A stretch of 64,000 nt of DNA from an uncultured Acetatifactor sp. (GTDB taxonomy: Bacteria; Bacillota; Clostridia; Lachnospirales; Lachnospiraceae), in NCBI GenBank assembly GCA_934394815.1, contig CAKRRD010000002.1:62001-126000 (forward strand), written 5' to 3'. Every line of letters begins with the position of its first letter. Within the stretch, counting starts at the first letter, position 1. Of the stretch, positions 44,043 through 51,720 are shown in pieces. A model generated the notes under the pieces. It made no database searches. It was not told the origin of the DNA and worked only from the letters and a program-made list of their open reading frames with translations. Made by a program: the position numbers and the translations under genes.

Positions 44043-44447
44043 ATGAATTATATATATCCGGCTATTTTTTATCCGGAAACAGATGGAAAATACTCTGTCA
44101 TTTTTCCGGATCTTAACGATCTCGCCACTTATGGTGACAATCTTGCCGATGCTTTTGCCATGGCGCAGGAAGCCTGCGCGCAGTACCTGTTCACGTCTCT
44201 GCGGGACGGTGACATGCTTCCTGCTCCCACTCCAATTAATGCGGTAAAATCAGATGACCCTACCGCATTAATAAATCTTATCTGTGTGAATTTGGATAAT
44301 TACGCCCGCGCCTATGATGACAGAGCCGTCAAAAAGACGTTGACTATCCCGGCATGGTTAAACACCGCCTGTGATAATTGCGGTATCAATTATTCTAAAG
44401 TTCTAAAAGACGCTCTCATCGCCAAGCTGCAGCAAGTACAAATGTGA
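44043..44447 (+). CDS. hicB: HicB family antitoxin, orphaned
   Basis: 134 residues. The N-terminal domain has the HicB partial RNase H fold (YPAIFYPETDGKYSVIFPDLNDLATYGDNLADAFAMAQEACAQYL). The C-terminus is a short DNA-binding domain (KKTLTIPAWLNTACDNCGINYSKVLKDALIAKL), with the ribbon-helix-helix type start LTIPAWL. AAAGGAG lies before the ATG. HicB blocks HicA and represses the operon. Since hicA next to it is deleted, it may persist as a regulator or protect against other HicA toxins. It converges on the GH26-like gene with five bases between. Confidence 0.92.
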   Translation: MNYIYPAIFYPETDGKYSVIFPDLNDLATYGDNLADAFAMAQEACAQYLFTSLRDGDMLPAPTPINAVKSDDPTALINLICVNLDNYARAYDDRAVKKTLTIPAWLNTACDNCGINYSKVLKDALIAKLQQVQM

Positions 44448-44452
44448 CCATG

Positions 44453-45403
44453 TCACAGTGTCACCGCATATTCGCTGTCGTACATTTTTTTCAGATTTTC
44501 TGCGCTGTTGTATTTTTCGCCGATGCAGAATTCCTTGGACCAGGTCATGTAGTAGGCCCAGGGGATTCTGCTTTTTTGCAGGAATCCGGCATCGGGGAGA
44601 TAGCCGATCTCTGCCAGGGCGGCTACTTTTTCAGGGGAAGTTGCCGTTATGAGTTTCTCGTAATTTTCCGCATAGTCCGTAGCCCGGTACTCCGGGAGGT
44701 AGACATCCATGGATACCACATCCACGTAGGAGTCGCCAGGATAGCCTTCCGGCACATCGCTGTTCCATACCCAGAGGAGGTTGTGCAGATTCTTTTCGCC
44801 GGTGTAATATTCGAACATCAGGCGGTACAGTTCTCTGGCGACACCGGAGCCTTTGGCGCCCCACCAGAACCAGGTGCCGTAGGATTCGTGGAACGGGCGC
44901 CAGAGAATGGGGATCTTCTCCTCCTGAAAACGTTGTAAGATTTCGGCGATTACATCCATATCGTGGTAGAATGCCGCCTGCTCCGGTGTTCCCTCCCGCA
45001 GGACTTCCAGTGCATTGAAATCCGTGTGTTCGGTATAGAAGCTTTTATCTCGCCCTCCCAGCGGGGAGAACCAGTGAAAGGTAAAGGTGAGGATGCCGCC
45101 TGTTCCGACTTCCCGCTGCTTTTTCGCCCACTGCAGTGCCGTCTCCACGGTTCCCTTGTTCTCTTCCACTTCCCTGAGGCACTCCGGAGAAGCATCGGCA
45201 TAATTGATATTCGGAGAATACGCCAGCAGTTCGAAGCCCCGCAGCTTCGGTTCTTTCCCGGTGCTCTGCCGGATGTATTCTATTTCTTCGCAGGGAATGG
45301 TCTGGGTATGCTGCCCGGTGATGATCTGCTTTCCCGCTGTAGTATGAAGATATTCCAATAATGCTCTGGCTTCTTTTGTTGTCTTGGGGTCTGCTGTTGT
45401 CAT
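44453..45403 (-). CDS. Glycoside hydrolase family 26-like enzyme (beta-mannanase type), no signal peptide
   Basis: 316 residues with a TIM-barrel GH26 pattern: GKQIITGQHTQT at the start, GGILTFTFHWFSP, the acid/base glutamate in ILWRPFHESYGTWFWWG (about 172), LLWVWNSD, VDVVSMDVYLP, and the nucleophile in VAALAEIGYLPD (about 263). GH26 enzymes mostly cut beta-1,4-mannan. No signal peptide or binding module is present, so it probably acts on imported oligosaccharides in the cytoplasm. It is a lone gene, with no transporter or sugar regulator beside it. Confidence 0.88.
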   Translation of the reverse strand: MTTADPKTTKEARALLEYLHTTAGKQIITGQHTQTIPCEEIEYIRQSTGKEPKLRGFELLAYSPNINYADASPECLREVEENKGTVETALQWAKKQREVGTGGILTFTFHWFSPLGGRDKSFYTEHTDFNALEVLREGTPEQAAFYHDMDVIAEILQRFQEEKIPILWRPFHESYGTWFWWGAKGSGVARELYRLMFEYYTGEKNLHNLLWVWNSDVPEGYPGDSYVDVVSMDVYLPEYRATDYAENYEKLITATSPEKVAALAEIGYLPDAGFLQKSRIPWAYYMTWSKEFCIGEKYNSAENLKKMYDSEYAVTL

Positions 45404-45428
45404 ATTTTTCTTCCTTCTTATTCTCTTT

Positions 45429-46022
45429 GGGTATGCTGGAAACTTTTTTTGCCATATACCCTTTTCCTTATCTTGCCCTAGGTATATTCAAGCTTTTTCT
45501 CCCTATATACCCACTTTTTTATCTTGCCTTGGGTATATTCAAGCTTTTTCTCCCTATATACCCACTTTCCACTTTTGTCTCGGGTATATTCAAGCTTTCT
45601 CTCCCTATATACCCACTTTCCACTTTTGTCTCGGGTATATTCAAGCTTTTTCTCCCTATATACCCACTCTCCACTCTTGCCCTGGGTATATTCAAGCTTT
45701 TTCTCCCTATATACCCACTTTTTTATCTTGCCTCGGGTATATTCAAGCTTTTTCTCCCTATATACCCACTTTTTTATCTTGCCTCGGGTATATTCAAGCT
45801 TTCTCTCCCTATATACCCACTTTCCACTCTTGCCTCGGGTATATTCAAGCTTTTTCTCCCTCCATACCCACTTTCCACTCTTGCCCTGGGTATATTCAAG
45901 CTTTTTCTCCCTATATACCCTTTTTCTAATCCTGCCTTGGGTATGGCATAGCGTTTTCCCGTTGTATACCCTCATTTCCAAAAACACAAGGGTACAGAGA
46001 TGGTTTTTCCACCTCTGTACCC
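45429..46022. repeat. Array of twelve 51-bp units, each with a 33-nt hairpin
   Basis: Units start at 45429 and repeat every 51 bases to 45990 without a phase slip. Each has a 33-nt segment GGGTAT...ATACCC (8-bp stem GGGTATAT/ATATACCC in the inner copies, 17-nt loop) and an 18-nt linker. The nine inner copies (45480-45938) are near identical; the two outer ones at 45429 and 45939 are diverged; the twelfth, at 45990, is the flotillin terminator hairpin. Because 51 is a multiple of 3, several frames stay open and encode 17-residue repeats, but none has a ribosome site. Confidence 0.9.
45981..46022 (-). terminator. Intrinsic terminator of the flotillin gene
   Basis: GGGTACAGAG pairs with CTCTGTACCC (45990-46022), extended by TGG/CCA with a one-base bulge. 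On the minus strand TTGTGTTTTT follows. It starts 35 bases past the flotillin stop and is in exact register with the 51-bp array. Confidence 0.82.
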
Positions 46023-46056
46023 TCAGTTTATGACATTACATCATTTATCGCAAGTA

Positions 46057-47661
46057 TTATTCCGGCTTTACCTCATGATAATCTGCATTCGCGGTAGATC
46101 TGGTCTCATCGGCCTTTGCCGTGCCTGCGGTCTCTTTGGAGAAACCTTTTGCCAGCATCTCATTGATGTCCAGTCCGGTGGATTCTTTGATGCCATCGGT
46201 AACCTGGGTCACGGTGGTCATGATATCACCGGCCAGTTTGCTGGAGTCGCCGCCGAACATCTTGATGGAATCTACATTCATATAGCCCTTGGCCACAGCC
46301 TCTGCGATCTTGGGCAACTGCTCGAAATATACCTTCAAGGTATCCAGTTCCATCTGCTGTCTTGCAGCGTCGCCGTACTGTTTCATAGCTTCCGCTTTTT
46401 TCAGAATACCGGCTGCCTCTGCCTCTGCTTTAGCCTGAATGGCTTCTGCTTCCGCTTTACCTTTGGCTGCTACGGCTGCTGCCTCTGCCAGTCCTGCTGC
46501 CTTGACTGCCTCGGCCGCCTGCTCCTTGGCGAATCTCTCCGCCTCGGATTTTGCCTTTTCTGCTTCTGCCTGTCTCTGGATCTCGAAAAGTTCGGCTTCC
46601 GCTCTCTTCTGTCTCTCGTACTGTTCGGCATCTGCCTTCTGTTGTGCCGCGTATTTATTTGCTTCTGCGGTCTTCTTGACCTCAGCCTCCAGAGCCTTCT
46701 CCTTGATGGATACTTCTCTTTCCTTTAACTCCAGTTCCTTCTCCTGACGGGCCAGGTTCGCATTTGCCGTGGTGATCTCCACGGTCTTACGCTGTTCCTC
46801 TTCCTGGATCTTGTAAGCGGCATCTGCCTCCGCCTTCTTGATATCGGATTCCTTCTTCAGTTCCGCTTTCTTGATGGCCAGTTCGGTCTGCTTCTGGGCA
46901 ATCTCGGTCTCTGCGATGACCTGCGCATCGTTGGCATCCTTCTGGGCCTGTGCTCTGGCGATGGCCACATCTCTGTCCGCCTGTGCCTTTGCCACGGAAG
47001 CATCCTTCTGGATCTGGGACATGTTATCCTGTCCCAGAGCAGTGATCAGGTTGTTCTCATCCTCGATCTTCTGGATGTTACAGGACTCTATCCAGATACC
47101 CAGGGCATTCATATCCTTCTGGGCTTTCGCCTGTACCTCGTCACCGAACGTCTTACGGTCGTTGCACAGTTCCTTCAGGCACTGGGTACCGATGATCTCA
47201 CGCATGTTACCCTGTAAGGAATCGGTCAGAGCGTCACGGATCTGATCCTCATTCATGTTCAGGAAGTTCTTCATGGCTGCGTTCGCCATCTCCGTGGTGA
47301 TTCTCTTGTTCGAATCGGCGCCTGCCACAATTTCCCCTTTGGCATTCACGGTGACATCTCTCTGGGTCAGGACTCTGACCTTTGCCACGGCATCAATGTC
47401 CACACCGATGAAATCTTTGGTAGGTATGTAACCGTTGGTCTTGATGTCGATACTGATCTGTTTTAAGATCAGTTCATCCTTCTTCTCCAGAAAAGGAATC
47501 TTGATGCCCGCCCGGCCGATCAGGACCTTCGGCTCTCTCTTGATACCGGAAATAATGTAGGCCTTATTCGGTGAAGCCTTCACATAGCCGGATGCCAGAA
47601 CCGCCAGAATGGCAATGACAAGTACCACGATTGCAATAATACCAATGTTTAATTCTCCCAT
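46057..47661 (-). CDS. floT: Flotillin-like SPFH-domain membrane protein
   Basis: 534 residues. An N-terminal membrane anchor (IGIIAIVVLVIAILAVLASGYVKAS) precedes the SPFH domain (KAYIISGIKREPKVLIGRAGIKIPFLEKKDELILKQISIDIKT; VDIDAVAKVRVL). A long Ala/Glu/Lys-rich coiled coil (about 215-420) of the flotillin type follows, then a short C-terminal helical region. Flotillins form oligomeric scaffolds in membrane microdomains and affect fluidity and secretion. The gene has its own promoter and terminator. The length is close to that of Bacillus FloT/YuaG-type proteins; the symbol is a family-level assignment. Confidence 0.93.
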   Translation of the reverse strand: MGELNIGIIAIVVLVIAILAVLASGYVKASPNKAYIISGIKREPKVLIGRAGIKIPFLEKKDELILKQISIDIKTNGYIPTKDFIGVDIDAVAKVRVLTQRDVTVNAKGEIVAGADSNKRITTEMANAAMKNFLNMNEDQIRDALTDSLQGNMREIIGTQCLKELCNDRKTFGDEVQAKAQKDMNALGIWIESCNIQKIEDENNLITALGQDNMSQIQKDASVAKAQADRDVAIARAQAQKDANDAQVIAETEIAQKQTELAIKKAELKKESDIKKAEADAAYKIQEEEQRKTVEITTANANLARQEKELELKEREVSIKEKALEAEVKKTAEANKYAAQQKADAEQYERQKRAEAELFEIQRQAEAEKAKSEAERFAKEQAAEAVKAAGLAEAAAVAAKGKAEAEAIQAKAEAEAAGILKKAEAMKQYGDAARQQMELDTLKVYFEQLPKIAEAVAKGYMNVDSIKMFGGDSSKLAGDIMTTVTQVTDGIKESTGLDINEMLAKGFSKETAGTAKADETRSTANADYHEVKPE

Positions 47662-47687
47662 ACGTACTCCCTCGTCTTTCTTTTGTA

Positions 47688-47716
47688 TTTATAGTATGCT
47701 GTCCCCGGAAAAACAA
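47688..47716 (-). promoter_or_regulatory. Candidate flotillin promoter
   Basis: TTGTTT (47711-47716) and TATAAA (47688-47693) are 17 bases apart on the minus strand, 27 bases before the start codon. The -35 match is weak. Confidence 0.5.
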
Positions 47717-47853
47717 ATGTCTGCTTTCTGACTTTTTGTTTTCCGATGGAACCATCATATCATATAACCCCTATGACGAACAGTAGAATCTTGTTATTTT
47801 TATAACATGGTATTGTTGCAAAAAATGCACGATATCGGATAGCAGCTTTTTTA

Positions 47854-48978
47854 CTACCGGCATTTCTTCAGATATTCCATGAAGTTCTGCTTATTCTCCA
47901 GCGCGGTGGTGGTGGGTCTGCCGAGGTCGTCTCTGGCGCCGATGCCGCATTTTACCTCGATAAAGGTCAGGGACGTTCTCTCCTTTGCCGCGGCCAGTTC
48001 TCTGTCCAGTTCCTCGTAGGTGGCGGCGGATACGGCATGGGGATAGCCGCAGGCTGCGGCGATGGCTGCGAGATCGATTTTGGCGGCTACGGTGGGCATG
48101 CCGCCGACGGTCTCATGGGCACCGTTGTTGATGACGATGTGTACCATATTTTCCGGAGCCGTGCTGCCCAGTACGGCCATGGAGCCCATGTGCATCAGTA
48201 CGGCGCCGTCACCGTCCACGCACCATACTTTTGTGCCCGGCTTCTGGACCGCCACGCCCAGCGCGATACTGCTGCTGTGTCCCATGGAACCGACGGTAAG
48301 GAAATCGTACTTGTGGCTCTGACCGTTGTGTTCTCTGATCTCGAACAGTTCCCTGCTGGCTTTGCCGGTGGTGCTGATGATCGGATCCTGTCCGGCGGCC
48401 TGTACGATGTGGCGGATGATCTCCTCCCGGATCATGGGATTGTCATTGCGGTACTCCACCTTTTCGCCGTAGGTGAGTGCCCCCTTGCGGATAACGAAGG
48501 CCACATCCTTCCCCTGTTCCAGTATCCCCCGGAACTCCTGCATGGCCTGCGCCGCCTCTTCTTCCGTGGTGTCCTTACTGATGACAAAATAACGGATGTC
48601 CATGTCCTCCAGCAATTTCAGGGTCACTTCTCCCTGATAGATATGCTGGGGTTCGTCGTGGATTCCCGGCTCTCCGCGCCAGCCGACGACGAAGATCATG
48701 GGGATGGCATAGACTTTATCGTTCAGCAGAGAGGCCACGGGGTTGATGATATTGCCCTCGCCGCTGTTCTGCATATAAACGACCGGGACTTTTCCGGTGG
48801 CCAGATGGTAGCCTGCCGCCAATGCGGTACAGTTTCCCTCATTGGCCGCGATGACATGATGCTTCGGGTCGATGCCGTAGGTATGCATCAGGTAATTGCA
48901 GAGGGCCTTCAGCTGGGAATCCGGCACGCCGGTATAAAAATCCGCATTTAAAATTTGTGCAAAATGTTCTGCTTTCAT
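47854..48978 (-). CDS. aepY: Phosphonopyruvate decarboxylase
   Basis: 374 residues, a thiamine-diphosphate enzyme that turns phosphonopyruvate into phosphonoacetaldehyde and CO2, the irreversible step of phosphonate synthesis. The N-terminal pyrimidine-binding part has the catalytic glutamate (VIAANEGNCTALAAGYHLATGK) and VVYMQNSGEGN. The C-terminal part has the TPP motif GDGAVLMHMGS and NNGAHETVGGMPT, a known signature of the enzyme; the GHSSSIALG segment fits as well. It follows the PEP mutase gene by 22 bases. Confidence 0.94.
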   Translation of the reverse strand: MKAEHFAQILNADFYTGVPDSQLKALCNYLMHTYGIDPKHHVIAANEGNCTALAAGYHLATGKVPVVYMQNSGEGNIINPVASLLNDKVYAIPMIFVVGWRGEPGIHDEPQHIYQGEVTLKLLEDMDIRYFVISKDTTEEEAAQAMQEFRGILEQGKDVAFVIRKGALTYGEKVEYRNDNPMIREEIIRHIVQAAGQDPIISTTGKASRELFEIREHNGQSHKYDFLTVGSMGHSSSIALGVAVQKPGTKVWCVDGDGAVLMHMGSMAVLGSTAPENMVHIVINNGAHETVGGMPTVAAKIDLAAIAAACGYPHAVSAATYEELDRELAAAKERTSLTFIEVKCGIGARDDLGRPTTTALENKQNFMEYLKKCR

Positions 48979-49000
48979 GAATATACTCCTTCCCCGGCAG

Positions 49001-50296
49001 TCAGATCTCGTCGATCAATGTGATAATGTCCTTAATGGGCATCAGCCTGCTGTCCACTTCCTGTGCTCTGTGGTATCGTAAAATGTCCTCGGCGGTCTGC
49101 TGCATGGCTGGAAAAGCGCTTCGGGTCAGCTGGTTCGCATAGATGACGATATTGACGCCATGCGCGGCCAGTTCATTCTCTGTAATGCTGTTAAAGGAAG
49201 ACGGCACCACGACAATGGGGGTCTTCGGATCCTCCGCCCGGAATCGGTCACAGAATTCCAGAATCTCATCCGGAGATTTCTTCCGGCTGTGGATCATAAT
49301 GCCGTCCGCACCCGCTGCCACGAAGGCTCTGGCACGCTCCAGCGCATCCTCCATGCCCCGCTCCAAAATCAGGCTTTCGATTCTGGCAATGATCATGAAA
49401 TCATCTGTCAGCTGTGCCTTTTTCCCGGCAGCGATCTTGGCACTGAAATTCTCGATGCTGTCCTGGGTCTGCGCCACTTCGTTTCCAAAAAGGGAATTTT
49501 TCTTAAGGCCGGTCTTGTCCTCGATGATAATGGCGGAAACTCCCATTTTTTCCAGTGTCCGCACGGTGTAGACAAAATGCTCCGTCAGTCCGCCGGTATC
49601 TCCGTCGAAAATAATGGGCTTGGTAGTCACTTCCGTCACATCGTCGATGGTACGGAACCGGGAGGTCATATCCACCAGTTCAATATCCGGCTTGCCCTTG
49701 GCCGTGGAATCGCACAGGGAACTGATCCACATGGCATCGAACTGATCCAGTTCGCCGTCATGCTCCACAATGGTCTTCTCCGCGATCAGACCCGTCAGTC
49801 CACTGTGTACTTCCAACGCCTTGACAATGGGACGGATCTCGATCAGCTGACGCAGACGTTTTCTGCGGTATTCCGGCATGGCCAGCTTTTCCTTTATCTT
49901 CGTATCGATCCTTTTAACCTCTTCATTATAGGTATAGGGTACATCCACAATCTCCCCGCCGTAAGCGGACAGCAGCTTCTCCACGTTGTCCCGGATTGCT
50001 TTCAGGGGGCCATCCATCCAGTTATCCCCGTGGATCACATAGTCGGGATGCAGTTCCTCGATGACCTTGTCATACATGACGTCATCCTGCGCCACCACAT
50101 TGCTGACTTCGGGAATCTCCCTGACCAGCTGCATGCGCTCCTCAAAGCTGAGGGTGGGAAAACGGTTAAAACGGATCATGGCCTCGTCGCTTAAGACACC
50201 GATGGTCAGTTCCCCGTATTTTCTGGCTTCTCTGATAATATTACGGTGTCCCTCATGAATGACATCCGTGCAGAAACAGGTATATACTCGCTTCAT
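49001..50296 (-). CDS. aepX: Phosphoenolpyruvate mutase with N-terminal nucleotidyltransferase-like domain
   Basis: 431 residues. The first 130 residues match the cytidylyltransferase fold (VYTCFCTDVIHEGHRNIIREARKYGELTIGVLSD, with HEGH in the HxGH position; YVIHGDNWMDGP). The PEP mutase/isocitrate lyase barrel follows, with DGDTGG and the gating-loop motif EDKTGLKKNS that distinguishes mutases. It forms the C-P bond by converting PEP to phosphonopyruvate. Such N-terminal fusions are known among Firmicute mutases. It lies 81 bases after phnW and has GAGGAATTGAG before the ATG. Confidence 0.95.
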   Translation of the reverse strand: MKRVYTCFCTDVIHEGHRNIIREARKYGELTIGVLSDEAMIRFNRFPTLSFEERMQLVREIPEVSNVVAQDDVMYDKVIEELHPDYVIHGDNWMDGPLKAIRDNVEKLLSAYGGEIVDVPYTYNEEVKRIDTKIKEKLAMPEYRRKRLRQLIEIRPIVKALEVHSGLTGLIAEKTIVEHDGELDQFDAMWISSLCDSTAKGKPDIELVDMTSRFRTIDDVTEVTTKPIIFDGDTGGLTEHFVYTVRTLEKMGVSAIIIEDKTGLKKNSLFGNEVAQTQDSIENFSAKIAAGKKAQLTDDFMIIARIESLILERGMEDALERARAFVAAGADGIMIHSRKKSPDEILEFCDRFRAEDPKTPIVVVPSSFNSITENELAAHGVNIVIYANQLTRSAFPAMQQTAEDILRYHRAQEVDSRLMPIKDIITLIDEI

Positions 50297-50377
50297 CTCA
50301 ATTCCTCATTCCCTTCCACAATCTGCAGGCCTTGTGCCCGTGGCGCAAAGCCATGTGAAAAATTTTATTTTACGCTG

Positions 50378-51526
50378 CTAATTCTCATATTTTGCCGGAA
50401 TCTGGATCTTATTTGCTTCCAGCGCTTCCCCAAACACCTTGAAAAAGGCTTCAATATCCGGCCGGTCAATGGCTCCCAGCGCACACAACCGGAACGTATT
50501 GGTGGTGGAAATCTTGCCGGGATAAATGGTAAATCCCCGCTCATAACAGTAATCATGCACCTTCTCAAAATCCCAGTTAGGATCATCGGGATACCTCACG
50601 GACACCACCAGTCCCGACTGCCACTCTCTGCGGATCACATCCCTAAATCCCAGTGCATCCAGTCCCTCGTGAATAGCCTCGAAGACTCTCGTATGTCTCT
50701 CCCACTTGGCTTTCTCACCCTCTGCCCAGTATTCCTTCAGCGCCTGGATCGTGGCATAGATCGTCTGTACCGGCGGTGTGAAATGCATTTCTCCCGTCCT
50801 CTGGAAAAAGTCATACTGCTGATACAGGTTGCAGTAATAGGAACGCTTCGGATAGTCCTTTGATGCCTCCAGAACCGCCCGGCTGCCTACCACAAAAGAA
50901 AGTCCCGTCATGGCCATCAGTCCCTTCTGGGCAGAAGCCATGCAGAAATCGATGTTGTCTTCTTCGATATTTATGGGACGCATGGCATAGGTGGAAGTGG
51001 TATCCACGGTAAAGGTGGCATGATATTTATGGGCCAGCGCGCCGATCTCCCGGATGGGATTGAGGATGCCGGTACCGGTCTCGTTGTGGGTAGTATGTAC
51101 CAGAGCGATGTCCGGATTCTCTTTCAGTGTCTGCTCCACTTTTTCCAGGTCGGGCAGTTCATCCACCGGGAATTTCAGGTCAATATAAGGCAATCCATAA
51201 TACTGGCATACTTCCACCGCCCTGGTGCTGTAGGCTCCGTTGTCCACTACCAGCACCCTGCCGCCTGCAGGGAGCAGGGAACTGATGCAGGCATCGATAT
51301 TGATGGTGCCGGAACCGCAGAACAGGACACTTGTATACTTTTCCAAGTCTCCATGCACGATTTTTACAAGATCTTCTCTGAGACCTTTCATCAATCCTCC
51401 GAATTCTTTCTCTCTGGGGCAGATATCCGGTACGACCTGTGCATATTTTACGGTATCCGTCGTGGTAGACGGTCCGGGATTCAACAGAATATTTCTTTTG
51501 ACCGGTGTTTGCAACAGTTGTTCCAT
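50378..51526 (-). CDS. phnW: 2-aminoethylphosphonate:pyruvate aminotransferase
   Basis: The start is the ATG at 51526, nine bases after AGGAGG. 382 residues, fold-type I PLP enzyme. NILLNPGPSTTTDTVK, DICPREKEFGGLM, FCGSGTINIDACISSL and the lysine motif MASAQKGLMAM are signatures of the PhnW/AEPT family. Here it would work in the making direction, turning phosphonoacetaldehyde into 2-aminoethylphosphonate, since mutase and decarboxylase follow in the operon and no phosphonatase (PhnX) is present. Confidence 0.94.
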   Translation of the reverse strand: MEQLLQTPVKRNILLNPGPSTTTDTVKYAQVVPDICPREKEFGGLMKGLREDLVKIVHGDLEKYTSVLFCGSGTINIDACISSLLPAGGRVLVVDNGAYSTRAVEVCQYYGLPYIDLKFPVDELPDLEKVEQTLKENPDIALVHTTHNETGTGILNPIREIGALAHKYHATFTVDTTSTYAMRPINIEEDNIDFCMASAQKGLMAMTGLSFVVGSRAVLEASKDYPKRSYYCNLYQQYDFFQRTGEMHFTPPVQTIYATIQALKEYWAEGEKAKWERHTRVFEAIHEGLDALGFRDVIRREWQSGLVVSVRYPDDPNWDFEKVHDYCYERGFTIYPGKISTTNTFRLCALGAIDRPDIEAFFKVFGEALEANKIQIPAKYEN

Positions 51527-51628
51527 TATGGGATTCCTCCTTTTGTTCACGTTTTTTCAATCGTTCATTTATGTAGGATATGTTTGAATTATTTGAACGG
51601 TTTCCATAGGTTTTCGGCTAAAATAAGT

Positions 51629-51667
51629 ACACAAAATGTCTGCGTTCGATTCGCAGACACTTTGTGT
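51629..51667 (-). promoter_or_regulatory. Long leader hairpin of the phosphonate operon
   Basis: ACACAAAATGTCTGCG (51629-51644) and CGCAGACACTTTGTGT (51652-51667) pair at 15 of 16 positions around a 7-nt loop. It starts about 8 nt into the transcript predicted from the 51681-51709 promoter. On the minus strand the sequence after it (ACTTATTTTAG) is only a weak T-run, so attenuation, an end for the gene upstream, and mRNA protection are all possible. Confidence 0.6.
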
Positions 51668-51680
51668 TAAATATGAACAT

Positions 51681-51709
51681 ATCATAATACCATTCGTGCA
51701 AAATGGCAA
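51681..51709 (-). promoter_or_regulatory. Promoter of phnW-aepX-aepY
   Basis: TTGCCA (51704-51709) and TATGAT (51681-51686) with 17 bases between, each one base from consensus. It lies just after the stop of the cytidylyltransferase gene, so the three AEP synthesis genes can be expressed apart from the genes upstream. Confidence 0.75.
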
Positions 51710-51720
51710 TACTTATTTTT

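Noticed and set aside
45429..46022. Possible CRISPR array
   Set aside because: Units are 51 bp with a 33-nt self-complementary part, but the 18-nt linkers are also nearly identical, so there are no unique spacers. No cas gene is nearby.
45361..46033. Proteins of 160-200 residues with 17-residue repeats in several frames, including a Lys/Arg-rich one on the minus strand
   Set aside because: The frames stay open only because 51 is a multiple of 3. None has a ribosome site, and the minus-strand version starts at a GTG without one.
48037..50194. Plus-strand ORFs of 304 and 344 residues
   Set aside because: They mirror the phosphonate genes on the other strand, whose active-site motifs are clear.
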